Part shown: positions 8,194-17,766 of the stretch, piece after piece
How positions within the stretch are numbered: position 1 is the stretch's first letter
Layout: every line of letters begins with the position of its first letter
Assembly: GCF_947495995.1 (NCBI RefSeq)
Contig: NZ_CANMAX010000001.1
Location: 1-64,000, forward strand
DNA from: an uncultured Tenacibaculum sp.
GTDB taxonomy: Bacteria > Bacteroidota > Bacteroidia > Flavobacteriales > Flavobacteriaceae
Direction: 5' to 3'
Length of the DNA: 64,000 bases
The notes under the pieces: model-generated
Seen by the model: only the letters and a program-made list of their open reading frames with translations
Database searches by the model: none
Told to the model about the DNA's origin: nothing
Translations under genes and position numbers: made by a program

Positions 8194-10311
8194 TTAACCT
8201 TTTGCATTAGCGATAACTTCTTCAGCGATATTTGAAGGAGTTTCAGCATAGTGTGAAAATTCCATTGTAGAAGTTGCTCTACCAGAAGATAATGTACGTA
8301 ACGAAGTTACATATCCGAACATTTCAGATAAAGGAACGATAGCTCTAACAACTTTAGAACCTGAACGATCACTCATATCATTTACTTGTCCACGTCTTCT
8401 GTTTAAATCTCCTACGATATCTCCCATGTTTTCTTCAGGAGTTAACACTTCTAACTTCATCATTGGCTCCATGATTACAGCTCTTGCAGCTTTCGCAGCA
8501 GCTTTGTAACCTAATTTTGCCGCTAATTCGAATGATAACTGATCAGAATCAACTGGGTGGAAAGAACCATCCTTTAAAGTCACCTTCATAGAATCCATCT
8601 CGTATCCAGCTAAAGGACCATTCTTCATTGCTTCTTTGAAACCTTTCTCTACTGAAGGAACAAATTCTTTAGGAACGTTACCACCTTTAATGATAGATTC
8701 GAAAACTAAACCTTGAACTCCTTCTTCTGCTGGTTCCATAGTGAAAACAATATCAGCGAATTTACCACGACCTCCAGATTGCTTTTTATAAACCTCTCTG
8801 TGATCTGCAGATGCTGTAATTGCTTCTTTATACTCTACTTGAGGTTGACCTTGGTTTACCTCAACTTTAAATTCACGCTTTAAACGATCTACAATAATAT
8901 CTAAGTGTAACTCACCCATTCCTGAAATTACTGTTTGACCTGAAGCTTCATCAGTTTTAACTGTAAATGTTGGATCTTCTTCAGCTAATTTCGCTAAAGA
9001 CATACCTAACTTATCTACATCTGCTTTAGTTTTTGGCTCAACAGCGATACCAATTACAGGATCTGGGAAATCCATAGATTCTAATACGATAGGAGCTTTT
9101 TCAGCTGATAACGTATCTCCTGTTTTAATATCTTTAAAACCTACTGCTGCACCAATATCTCCAGCTTCAATAAAATCGATAGCATTTTGCTTATTAGAGT
9201 GCATTTGGTAAATACGTGATATACGTTCTTTCTTACCTGAACGGTTATTTAACACATAAGAACCTGCATCTAAACGACCTGAATATGCACGGAAGAATGC
9301 TAAACGACCTACGAAAGGATCTGTTGCAATTTTAAATGCTAAAGCTGCAAATGGATCTTTTACGTCTGGTTTACGAGCAATCTCTTCACCTGTATTAGGA
9401 TCTGTACCGATAATTGCTTCTTTATCTGTTGGAGAAGGTAAGTAACGACAAACTGCATCTAATAAGAATTGTACTCCTTTATTTTTGAATGCAGATCCAC
9501 ATACCATAGGAATAATAGACATATCCATTACAGCAGCACGTAAAGCAGCGTGCACTTCTTCTTCTGTAATAGAGTTCTCATCTTCCATGAACTTCTCTAA
9601 TAAATTCTCATCGTAAGCAGCTACTTCTTCAATTAATTTTGCTCTTAATTCAGCAGCTTCTTCTTTTAACTCTTCTGGAATATCAACTACGTCAAAAGTA
9701 GATCCAAAGTTATCATCATGCCATACAATAGCACGGTTTTTAACTAAATCTACGATACCTTTAAAGTCAGCTTCATCACCAATATTTAATACGATTGGCA
9801 CTGCGTTAGACTTTAACATATCTTTTACCTGCTGACATACTGCTAAGAAGTTAGATCCTTGACGGTCCATCTTGTTAACAAATCCAATACGAGGCACTTT
9901 GTAGTTATCTGCTAAACGCCAGTTAGTTTCTGACTGAGGCTCTACACCATCTACTGCAGAAAATAAAAACACTAAACCATCTAATACACGTAATGAACGG
10001 TTTACCTCAACAGTAAAATCAACGTGACCAGGAGTATCAATAATATTGAAATGATATCCTTTAGTATCAGGAGTTGATTGTCCATTTTCAAGTGGAAATT
10101 TCCACTCACAAGTTGTAGCAGCAGAAGTAATTGTAATACCTCTTTCAGCTTCTTGCTCCATCCAGTCCATCGTAGATGCACCGTCGTGAACCTCTCCTAT
10201 TTTATGAGAAACTCCCGTGTAGAATAAGATACGTTCAGTAGTTGTAGTTTTACCTGCATCAATGTGAGCAGCAATACCAATGTTTCGTGTGAATTTTAAA
10301 TCTCTAGCCAT
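8194..10311 (-). CDS. fusA: Translation elongation factor G
   Basis: A 705-residue EF-G that drives GTP-dependent translocation. The G1 motif [15 protein letters not shown], the switch [15 protein letters not shown] and the G4 [10 protein letters not shown] are present, followed by domains II-V with the usual [10 protein letters not shown] near residue 630. The length is full. It sits between rpsG (5-base gap) and rpsJ, the classical str-operon order. Confidence 0.98.
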   Translation of the reverse strand: MARDLKFTRNIGIAAHIDAGKTTTTERILFYTGVSHKIGEVHDGASTMDWMEQEAERGITITSAATTCEWKFPLENGQSTPDTKGYHFNIIDTPGHVDFTVEVNRSLRVLDGLVFLFSAVDGVEPQSETNWRLADNYKVPRIGFVNKMDRQGSNFLAVCQQVKDMLKSNAVPIVLNIGDEADFKGIVDLVKNRAIVWHDDNFGSTFDVVDIPEELKEEAAELRAKLIEEVAAYDENLLEKFMEDENSITEEEVHAALRAAVMDMSIIPMVCGSAFKNKGVQFLLDAVCRYLPSPTDKEAIIGTDPNTGEEIARKPDVKDPFAALAFKIATDPFVGRLAFFRAYSGRLDAGSYVLNNRSGKKERISRIYQMHSNKQNAIDFIEAGDIGAAVGFKDIKTGDTLSAEKAPIVLESMDFPDPVIGIAVEPKTKADVDKLGMSLAKLAEEDPTFTVKTDEASGQTVISGMGELHLDIIVDRLKREFKVEVNQGQPQVEYKEAITASADHREVYKKQSGGRGKFADIVFTMEPAEEGVQGLVFESIIKGGNVPKEFVPSVEKGFKEAMKNGPLAGYEMDSMKVTLKDGSFHPVDSDQLSFELAAKLGYKAAAKAARAVIMEPMMKLEVLTPEENMGDIVGDLNRRRGQVNDMSDRSGSKVVRAIVPLSEMFGYVTSLRTLSSGRATSTMEFSHYAETPSNIAEEVIANAKG

Positions 10312-10316
10312 TTTTA

Positions 10317-10793
10317 TTAAAATCTAAAGTGTGAGAATGCCTTGTTAGCTTCAGCCATCTTGTGAGTATCTACTCTCTTTTTAACTGCAGCTCCTTCTTC
10401 TTTAGCAGCTGCTAAAATTTCAGATGCTAAACGTTGTGCCATCGTTTTTTCGTTACGCTTTCTTGCATAACTTATCATCCATTTGATCGCCATTGACACT
10501 TTACGATCTGGACGGATTTGCATTGGTATTTGAAATGTAGCCCCTCCCACACGACGTGAACGAACTTCTACGTGAGGCATTACATTTGATAAACCATCTT
10601 TCCAAATTTCTAATCCTGACTTCTCTTCGTCAGTTTTCTTTTGCTCTACGATATCAATTGCATCATAAAACACTTTGAACGCTACAGACTTTTTACCGTC
10701 CCACATTAAGTTGTTTACAAAACGTGTTACTAATTGATCGTTAAATCTTGGATCTGGTAATAAGATTCTTTTTTTCGCTCTTCTTTTTCTCAT
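10317..10793 (-). CDS. rpsG: 30S ribosomal protein S7
   Basis: A 158-residue S7 that organises the 3' domain of 16S rRNA. Conserved parts are [33 protein letters not shown] and the C-terminal [16 protein letters not shown]. It is located between rpsL and fusA. Confidence 0.97.
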   Translation of the reverse strand: MRKRRAKKRILLPDPRFNDQLVTRFVNNLMWDGKKSVAFKVFYDAIDIVEQKKTDEEKSGLEIWKDGLSNVMPHVEVRSRRVGGATFQIPMQIRPDRKVSMAIKWMISYARKRNEKTMAQRLASEILAAAKEEGAAVKKRVDTHKMAEANKAFSHFRF

Positions 10794-10822
10794 GTCTTTA
10801 CATTAAAAAAGTTACTGAATAA

Positions 10823-11203
10823 TTACTTTTTGTCTTTAGGGCGTTTTGCACCATATTTAGACCTACGTTGAGTTCTTCCTTCAACACCTGCAGTATCTAA
10901 TGCACCACGTACGATGTGATATTTAACCCCTGGTAAATCTTTTACCCTTCCACCTCTAACTAATACTATCGAGTGCTCTTGAAGGTTATGCCCTTCTCCT
11001 GGGATATACGCGTTGATCTCATTACCATTTGTCAACCTTACACGGGCAACTTTACGCATTGCTGAGTTAGGTTTTTTTGGTGTTGTTGTATACACACGCG
11101 TACAAACTCCACGTCTTTGAGGACATGCCGTCAAAGCAGCCGATTTACTCTTCTTAGTTATTTTGGTTCTTCCTTTACGAACTAATTGTTGAATAGTTGG
11201 CAT
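10823..11203 (-). CDS. rpsL: 30S ribosomal protein S12
   Basis: A 126-residue S12 of the decoding centre. [12 protein letters not shown], the [18 protein letters not shown] loop and [18 protein letters not shown] are visible. The lysines at the two sites where streptomycin-resistance changes usually occur are wild type. It is the first gene of the block, with a consensus promoter about 60 bases upstream. Confidence 0.98.
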   Translation of the reverse strand: MPTIQQLVRKGRTKITKKSKSAALTACPQRRGVCTRVYTTTPKKPNSAMRKVARVRLTNGNEINAYIPGEGHNLQEHSIVLVRGGRVKDLPGVKYHIVRGALDTAGVEGRTQRRSKYGAKRPKDKK

Positions 11204-11265
11204 ACTAATTAATTACTTGTTTTCGTTTGTACTTATTAATATTAATCTCTATTTTTAAGAGTGTG

Positions 11266-11296
11266 CAAATGTACAATTAATTTCTAATTAATCAAA
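11266..11296 (-). promoter_or_regulatory. Promoter of rpsL-rpsG-fusA-rpsJ
   Basis: On the minus strand TTTG (11296-11293), 19 bases, then TACATTTG (11273-11266): an exact match to the Bacteroidota sigma factor consensus. The start site would be near 11261, giving a 5' leader of roughly 58 nt before the rpsL ATG. Confidence 0.8.
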
Positions 11297-11379
11297 TATC
11301 AGTAAGTTATTTTTAAAACCTTTGATCCAATAAAGCCAAATCAATTGATTTAATATACTTTAGCATTTATTTTTCTACC

Positions 11380-13011
11380 TTGAAGCAAATAATCTTTTTT
11401 TTAGCAACAATACTACTGTTTTCCAACAACTTTGTTTTTTCTCAAAACAACAAAGTAAAATTCATTAATGATAAGAAAAACGAAAAACACACTTTAAAGA
11501 AAAACAATTTAGATCGCGCTTATTATTTCACTGATTTAAGTAAAAGCTTAGATTCAGTATCACAAAACCTAAAATTAAAAGGTTATTTCTATAATAGATA
11601 TGATTCCATCATCACTTCCAAAGAACAAACATCTGTACACATAACATTTGGAAAAAAAATAGATTCAATAAGAATTTTTCACAGAAACAAATCGGTTGAA
11701 GTTATTGAAATCTCAAAACTCAAAAATTATCTAGATAATAAAAATTCAATCTTAGCTTCGGAAGGAAAAATATTCTCTAAAGCTGAACTTAAAAACATAA
11801 CTCTTGAAGACAATATTATCTCAGCTAGCCTAGTCATTTCAGACTCAAAAAAAAGAACGATTGACAAAATCGTAATAAAAGGATACACTGAATTTCCTAA
11901 GACTTATTTAAAACACTATCTAAAACTAAAAACTCAATCAACTTTCTCTCCAGAAAAAATTGAAACTATTTCCCAAGAAATAAATGGACTAAACTTCATC
12001 GAACAACAAAAAAGTCCAGAAACATTATTTAGTAAAGATTCTACTATTGTTTACCTATACTTAAAGAAAGTAAAAAACAGTAGTTTTGATGGACTTATAA
12101 ATTTTAGCTCTAGCGAAAGAGAAGACTTAAGCATTAATGGAAATATTAACTTCGAATTAAACAACCTAATAAATACTGGTGAGCAATTACATATAAATTG
12201 GAATGCAAATGGAAACGAAAGACAAAACCTTGTATTAAGAACTTTTATACCTTATATATTCAAATCACCAATATCAAACAATAGCTCTTTTGAAATTTAC
12301 AGGCAAGACAGTAGTTTTTTAAGCTCTAAATTTAACACCGAACTTACATACGACATCTCACCTAAAATGAAAGCTGGATTAAAATTTGAAAGTTTAAATT
12401 CCAACAACACGTTAGACAGTAATAATCAAATCAACTCAAACACAGTCGACTTCTCTTCTTCATTTGTAGGCCCATCATTCTCATACAGAACAAATACTAG
12501 AAATACATTTCTTAAACCAAAATTCTCAATCCAATTCAACACCTTATTTGGAAATAGAGAATCTGAAAACAACAATGCTAATCAAATAAAAACTAATCTA
12601 GAATCTAACTTCAACTTCAAAATAAGTCAAAGAAGCATTATTGATATAAGAAACGAAACTAGCATACTAACTTCTTCTTCAGAGATATTATTCAATGAAC
12701 TATATAGAATAGGAGGAATTAATTCTATAAGAGGATTTGATCCTCAAAGTATTTTTTCAAGCCAATACTCTTTCTTTAACATCGAATATATTTATTTGAC
12801 CTCACAACAAAAGTCTTATTTGTACTCTATAACTGATATCGGGATATCTGAAGACATTACTAAAAAAACTAATATATTATTTGGCTATGGATTTGGATAT
12901 GCCTTCAAGAGATCAAACACTCTAATAAACCTATCTATTACCAGCAATCTTTCAGAAAACCTCAATAAAAACAGGTTTAACTTATCGATTATTTTCAAAA
13001 ACTACTTTTAG
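11380..13011 (+). CDS. Omp85/BamA-family outer membrane protein
   Basis: The 543-residue protein has a signal peptide (MKQIIFFLATILLFSNNF, cleaved near residue 21), a stretch with POTRA-like features (roughly 60-230; KIVIKGYTEFPKTYLKHYL resembles a POTRA core) and a C-terminal beta-barrel. The barrel carries GGINSIRGFDPQ, matching the (V/I)RG(F/Y) lid-loop motif of the Omp85 superfamily, and ends in an aromatic beta-signal (FKNYF). It is shorter than BamA, so TamA-like or a dedicated assembly factor is more likely than the essential BamA. The start is TTG at 11380, the only start that keeps the whole signal peptide. It is transcribed away from rpsL, with a possible TATACTTTAGCA promoter element at 11354. 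Confidence 0.75.
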   Translation: MKQIIFFLATILLFSNNFVFSQNNKVKFINDKKNEKHTLKKNNLDRAYYFTDLSKSLDSVSQNLKLKGYFYNRYDSIITSKEQTSVHITFGKKIDSIRIFHRNKSVEVIEISKLKNYLDNKNSILASEGKIFSKAELKNITLEDNIISASLVISDSKKRTIDKIVIKGYTEFPKTYLKHYLKLKTQSTFSPEKIETISQEINGLNFIEQQKSPETLFSKDSTIVYLYLKKVKNSSFDGLINFSSSEREDLSINGNINFELNNLINTGEQLHINWNANGNERQNLVLRTFIPYIFKSPISNNSSFEIYRQDSSFLSSKFNTELTYDISPKMKAGLKFESLNSNNTLDSNNQINSNTVDFSSSFVGPSFSYRTNTRNTFLKPKFSIQFNTLFGNRESENNNANQIKTNLESNFNFKISQRSIIDIRNETSILTSSSEILFNELYRIGGINSIRGFDPQSIFSSQYSFFNIEYIYLTSQQKSYLYSITDIGISEDITKKTNILFGYGFGYAFKRSNTLINLSITSNLSENLNKNRFNLSIIFKNYF

Positions 13012-13131
13012 TTAAAAAAAAACTTTCTTTTTAACAATAACGACGCCGTATTTACATTTTATTAACTTTTTTTGTTGTTTTTTTAAGTTTAATTTAAGAC
13101 TTTAGCACACATTAATTCAAATAAATACATA

Positions 13132-16100
13132 ATGAAAACAAAATTTAATGGAATTTTAACGCTATTCCTAGCGTTGATTGTGCATGTATCTTTCGCACAA
13201 GACAAAACGATTTCAGGGGTTGTTACAGATGGTTCTGAACCACTACCTGGAGTTAGTGTTGTGAAAAAAGGAACTAGAACAGGAACAGAAACTGACTTTG
13301 ATGGTAAGTATAACATTAAAGCTAAAGCTGGAGATGTACTTGTTTTTAGTTTTGTTGGAATGAAATCAATCGAAAAAACGGTTGGTAGTTCTAGCACAAT
13401 TAATGTTGTATTAGCTGAAGATTCTAGTGTTTTAGACGAAGTTATCGTTACCGCTTTAGGTAAAACTGCAAAACCAAGAGAATTATCATATTCTATTCAA
13501 GCTGTAAAAGCTGAAGACATTGAAAACACTGGTGAAACTAACTTAGTTTCTGCTTTAAACTCTAAAGCTGCTGGGGTACAAGTTATCACTTCTTCTGGTT
13601 CTGTTGGTTCGTCTGCAAACATCAGAATTAGAGGTAACACTTCTATCAACAGAAGTAATAGTCCTTTATTCATTGTTGATGGTGTGCCAATTGACAACTC
13701 ATCTAACGGAAACGGTTTAGCTGGAGTTGATAACTCAAACAGAGCTGTGGATATCAACCAAAATGATATCGAAAGCATCAACATCCTTAAAGGTGTGGCA
13801 GCACAAACTTTATATGGTTTAAGAGCTGCAAACGGAGTTGTTATCATTACAACTAAAAAAGGTAAAGCTGGAAAACCAAAAATTACTTTCAGCAGTAATA
13901 CTATGATTAGTAATGTAAGTAGGCTACCTAACTTACAAAAAGAATTTGCTCAAGGTAGACCTTCTGGTGGTGTTTTAACATATAGAGGACCTGAAACAAG
14001 AGAAGGATTTAGCTGGGGACCTGCAATTTCTACTTTAGAATTTGACGGAGACGCTTCTTACCCATATGACAGAAATGGTAGATTAGTTCCTGCAGGAACT
14101 GGTAACGGACAAAGAGCTAATGCTTATGACAACTACAATTTCTTTAAAACAGGATTATCTACAGACTACAATTTATCTATTTCTGGTGGTACTGAAAAAT
14201 CTAAGTATTTCTTCTCTGCTGGTAAATTAGATCAAACAGGTGTTGCTCCGACAGAAGAATTCGGAAGAACATCTTTCACATTAAACTTAAATACGGAATT
14301 AAGCGATAAAGTTAACGTTAACATTGGAGGTAAATACATTAACTCTGGTGGTAGAAGAGTACAAAGAGGTTCTAATATCTCTGGTATCATGTTAGGTCTT
14401 TTAAGAACTACTCCTACTTTTGATAACGGTAACGGTTTATCTGGAAGCCAAGCTGCTGCTACAAATTCTGTATACCAATTACCTGACGGAACACAACGTA
14501 GTTACCGTGCTGGTGTATATGATAACCCATTCTGGACAGTTGCTAAAAACCCTAGTTTTGACAACGTAAACAGATTTATTGGACAATTAGAAGCTACTTA
14601 TTCAGTTACTGATTGGTTAACTTTAAAAGGAACTTACGGATTTGATAGATATACAGACGCTCGTAAATCTGGTATCGATTTAAACTCTGCAACAGTAAAC
14701 GAAGGTTTAGTTTTAGATACTGATATCTCTAACCAACAAATAGACAACCAATTCTTAGCTCTATTCACTACTAAATTAAATGAAGATTTAACTTTAGACG
14801 GAACAGTTGGATACAACTTCTTTAGAACTGATTTTACTAGTAGATCTTCTCAAGGTAACACTTTAGCAATCCCTGGATTCTTCCATATTTCTAACACTGC
14901 TTCTCAAATTAATACTGAAACAATCAACAGACGTTCTGTAAACGCTCTTTTAGCAGATGCTAAGTTTGGTTATAAGAACATGTTATTCGTTAATGGTGCA
15001 GTAAGAAATGACTGGTCTTCTACTTTACCTCAAGACAACAACAGCTTCCAGTCTTATAGCGCTGGTTTAAGTTTTGTTTTCTCTGAATTAATTGAAGAGA
15101 GTGACTGGTTCGATTACGGTAAATTAAGAGGTTCTTGGGGTAGTACTGGTAATGACGCTCCATTATACGCAACAGTATCTTACTACAACGCTGCTTTAGC
15201 TGGTGGTGATGGATTTATTAACGGAAACCAATTCCCTTTATTCTCTAATGTTGCATTTGAGCGTGGAGCTGTTTTAGGTAATCCAAATATTCAAGCTGAA
15301 ACTACTACTGAATACGAAATTGGTGCTGAGTTAAAATTCTTAGACTCTAGAATTTCGTTAGATGTTACTTATTATGACAAAACTACTGATGACCAAGTAG
15401 TATTTATTAACCAGCCTGCTACTACAGGTTTTACTAGTCGTGTAATTAATGCTGGTACTGTTGAGAACAAAGGTTGGGAAGTTTCTGCTGGATTCAACCC
15501 TGTTAGAACTGAAGATTTCAACTGGGACATTAATGTTAACTGGACTAAGTATACAAACTTTGTTACTGATTTACCAGAAGGTATAGAACCAATCTTATTA
15601 AACGGATTTAACTCTACTTCATCTAGAGCTGTTGAAGGAGAACAGTATGGTGCTATTTGGGGATCAAGATGGTTAAGAGACGCAGATGGAAACGTACTTA
15701 TTGATGATAATGGATGGGCAATCGAAGATCCTGAATCAGGTGTAGTTGGTGATCCAAACCCAGATTGGACTATGGCTATCAGAAACACTGTTTCTTATAA
15801 AAACTTTAGCTTAACTGCATTAGTAGATGTTAAAGAAGGTGGAGATGTATGGTGTGGTACTTGTGGTATCTTAGATTACTTTGGAGTATCTGAAACTACT
15901 GGAAACTTAAGAAATGAAACTTTCGTTTTTGAAGGTGTAAGACAATCAGACGGTCAACCTAACACTACTCCTGTTGCTTATGCTGATCCAGCTGGTGGTT
16001 TAGGAGCTAACAGATGGGTACGTTATGGTTTTGGAGGAATCTCTGAAGACAACGTTTATGACGGTTCATATATCAGATTAAGAGAAGTAGCTTTAACATA

Positions 16101-16284
16101 TAGTTTAGGTGAAAAAGCAATTAGTCAATTACCAATAGATAGTTTCTCTGTAACGGTTTCTGGAAGAAACTTATGGTTAGACACTGATTACCCTGGTATT
16201 GACCCTGAGACAAACTTATCAGGAGACTCTAATGGTTTTGGTTTAGATTATTTCAACCAACCAGACCTGGTGGAGATAATGTAA
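13132..16284 (+). CDS. SusC/RagA-type TonB-dependent receptor, 3'-truncated
   Basis: A 1050-residue SusC-family outer membrane receptor: signal peptide (MKTKFNGILTLFLALIVHV, cleaved after FAQ), carboxypeptidase-regulatory-like domain (about 25-100, ISGVVTDGSEPLPGVSVVKK), TonB box region (VLDEVIVTALG), plug domain with IRIRGNTSINRSNSPLFIVD, then the barrel. SusC proteins normally end in a last beta-strand closing with an aromatic residue. Here the sequence runs normally to GFGLDYFNQP (about residue 1045) and then ends in DLVEIM and a stop, so the final strand is missing. The next reading frame continues as a SusD that lacks its own start region. I infer one deletion spanning the susC 3' end, the spacer and the susD 5' end. 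The barrel may not be assembled in the membrane. Confidence 0.9.
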   Translation: MKTKFNGILTLFLALIVHVSFAQDKTISGVVTDGSEPLPGVSVVKKGTRTGTETDFDGKYNIKAKAGDVLVFSFVGMKSIEKTVGSSSTINVVLAEDSSVLDEVIVTALGKTAKPRELSYSIQAVKAEDIENTGETNLVSALNSKAAGVQVITSSGSVGSSANIRIRGNTSINRSNSPLFIVDGVPIDNSSNGNGLAGVDNSNRAVDINQNDIESINILKGVAAQTLYGLRAANGVVIITTKKGKAGKPKITFSSNTMISNVSRLPNLQKEFAQGRPSGGVLTYRGPETREGFSWGPAISTLEFDGDASYPYDRNGRLVPAGTGNGQRANAYDNYNFFKTGLSTDYNLSISGGTEKSKYFFSAGKLDQTGVAPTEEFGRTSFTLNLNTELSDKVNVNIGGKYINSGGRRVQRGSNISGIMLGLLRTTPTFDNGNGLSGSQAAATNSVYQLPDGTQRSYRAGVYDNPFWTVAKNPSFDNVNRFIGQLEATYSVTDWLTLKGTYGFDRYTDARKSGIDLNSATVNEGLVLDTDISNQQIDNQFLALFTTKLNEDLTLDGTVGYNFFRTDFTSRSSQGNTLAIPGFFHISNTASQINTETINRRSVNALLADAKFGYKNMLFVNGAVRNDWSSTLPQDNNSFQSYSAGLSFVFSELIEESDWFDYGKLRGSWGSTGNDAPLYATVSYYNAALAGGDGFINGNQFPLFSNVAFERGAVLGNPNIQAETTTEYEIGAELKFLDSRISLDVTYYDKTTDDQVVFINQPATTGFTSRVINAGTVENKGWEVSAGFNPVRTEDFNWDINVNWTKYTNFVTDLPEGIEPILLNGFNSTSSRAVEGEQYGAIWGSRWLRDADGNVLIDDNGWAIEDPESGVVGDPNPDWTMAIRNTVSYKNFSLTALVDVKEGGDVWCGTCGILDYFGVSETTGNLRNETFVFEGVRQSDGQPNTTPVAYADPAGGLGANRWVRYGFGGISEDNVYDGSYIRLREVALTYSLGEKAISQLPIDSFSVTVSGRNLWLDTDYPGIDPETNLSGDSNGFGLDYFNQPDLVEIM

Positions 16285-16286
16285 GT

Positions 16287-17555
16287 GTGCGAGCTATTGT
16301 TCCGGCAATGCAAACACAAACACACAGAAACATGATGGCTAACGGAGCTCGTTTAGCAGGAATCATTATGCAACAATGGGCTGGTTTTGATGCTCAGCAA
16401 GTTGCTTTTACTCAATACAACATTGGTGAAGGTGATATTGCTAACTTATGGGAATTCGGACTTTACGTAGGTTCTATGAAGGACTGTGATGACATAATTA
16501 CTCGTACTACTACTAGTGGAAACTTACACACTAGAGGTTTAGCTAGATTATACTATGCTTACAATTTAGGTATGGCTACTAATTTATGGGGAGACATTCC
16601 TTTTTCTGAAGCTTTCAAGGGAGCAGATAACTTAACTCCTGCTTATGATTCTCAAGAAGATGTGTATACAGCTATCATTAACTTATTAGATGGAGCAATT
16701 GCTGATTTAAATACTACTGACCCTGCTGGTATTTTCGGAAATTTAACTTCTGGTCCTTCTTCAGCATCTGATTGGGCTGCTGTTGCACATGCTTTAAAAG
16801 CTAGATACTTATTACAACAATCTAAAGTTAATCCAGGAGTTATGGCTAGCGTTATCAGCGAAGTAAATCAATCTTTTACTTCTAATGATGGTCAACCTGA
16901 ATTTGTATTCGAAAATACCTCTGGAGGTAGAAACCCAATTTCTGCTTTTGGTGCTGAAAGGCCAAATACTATGGTTATCGGACCTTCATTTGCTACTTTA
17001 ATGACAGGAGATCCAAGACAAGAAAAATACATGTTCCAAGATGGTACAGATTTCTTATTCTACGATTCTAGTAATGCAGATTTATTCTGGGCTCAACAAG
17101 ACTCTCCTTCTTTATTAATTTCTTACGCTGAAGTTAAATTTATAGAAGCTGAAGCTTTATTAAGTACAGGAGGAAATGCTTTAATGGCATTACAGGCTGC
17201 TGTTACAGCTAACATGGAGTACTTAGGTGTTCCTGCTGGAGACATTACTACTTATGTTAATGCTTTAACTTTAACTGGTACTGCTCAACAACAACTTGAA
17301 ACTATTATAACGGAAAAATACAAAGCTTTTTATGGGCATAATGCAATAGAGGCTTGGAATGACTACAGAAGAACTGGTTTCCCTACATTAACTGCTGATG
17401 CTAATGGAGCGAACGGAAACAATCCTTCAGGTATAGTTCCATTACGTTTCTTATATCCAGATTCTGAAAGGTTAGCAAATAGCGCAAACTATAATGCTGC
17501 AATCTCTAATCAAGGAGGTCATTTATTAGATGATTCTTTATGGGTATGGAGATAA
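16287..17555 (+). pseudogene. SusD/RagB-like lipoprotein gene lacking its 5' end
   Basis: A 422-codon reading frame clearly belongs to a SusD-like nutrient-binding lipoprotein of the SusD-like_2 type: the ARLYYAYNLGMATNLWGDIP helix, an IEAEALLSTGGNALMALQAA TPR-like helix, IITEKYKAFYGHNAIEAWND, and the C-terminal VPLRFLYPDSER. There is no Met start, signal peptide or lipobox. The first usable codon is a GTG at 16287, two bases after the truncated susC stop. In the same frame the SusD sequence can be read back to about 16257 (PTRPGGDNVSV), resembling the mature N-terminus of this family. Without a lipobox the product could not reach the outer membrane. Probably non-functional in this strain, or an assembly collapse. 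Confidence 0.75.
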
Positions 17556-17587
17556 CAAAAACACATTACTTTTTAAAGTAATCCATG

Positions 17588-17618
17588 AAAGAGCTAGTTT
17601 TTACTAGCTCTTTTTTTA
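17588..17618 (+). terminator. Terminator after the first SusCD locus
   Basis: An 11-bp stem (AAAGAGCTAGT with ACTAGCTCTTT) and TTTT loop followed by a T-run, 33 bases after the susD remnant stop. Confidence 0.85.
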
Positions 17619-17766
17619 TTTAAAATTAAATATAACTCCATTTCTATTTATAAAGACACACTATTATCCTTTTAGGCGTGATTTAAATTGGTTTTTTATG
17701 TTAAAAAATTGTTTATTTAAGATAAAATTAAGATTTTAGCGATTGATTAATTCAAACAATTATACA

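Noticed and set aside
13089..13847. Minus-strand ORFs opposite the start of the susC gene
   Set aside because: Shadows of a strongly coding plus-strand frame; no signal, motif or promoter supports them.
16240..16300. A simple sequencing frameshift between susC and susD
   Set aside because: Restoring one frame would fuse the two proteins but not supply the missing barrel end, spacer, signal peptide and lipobox. A deletion is needed.
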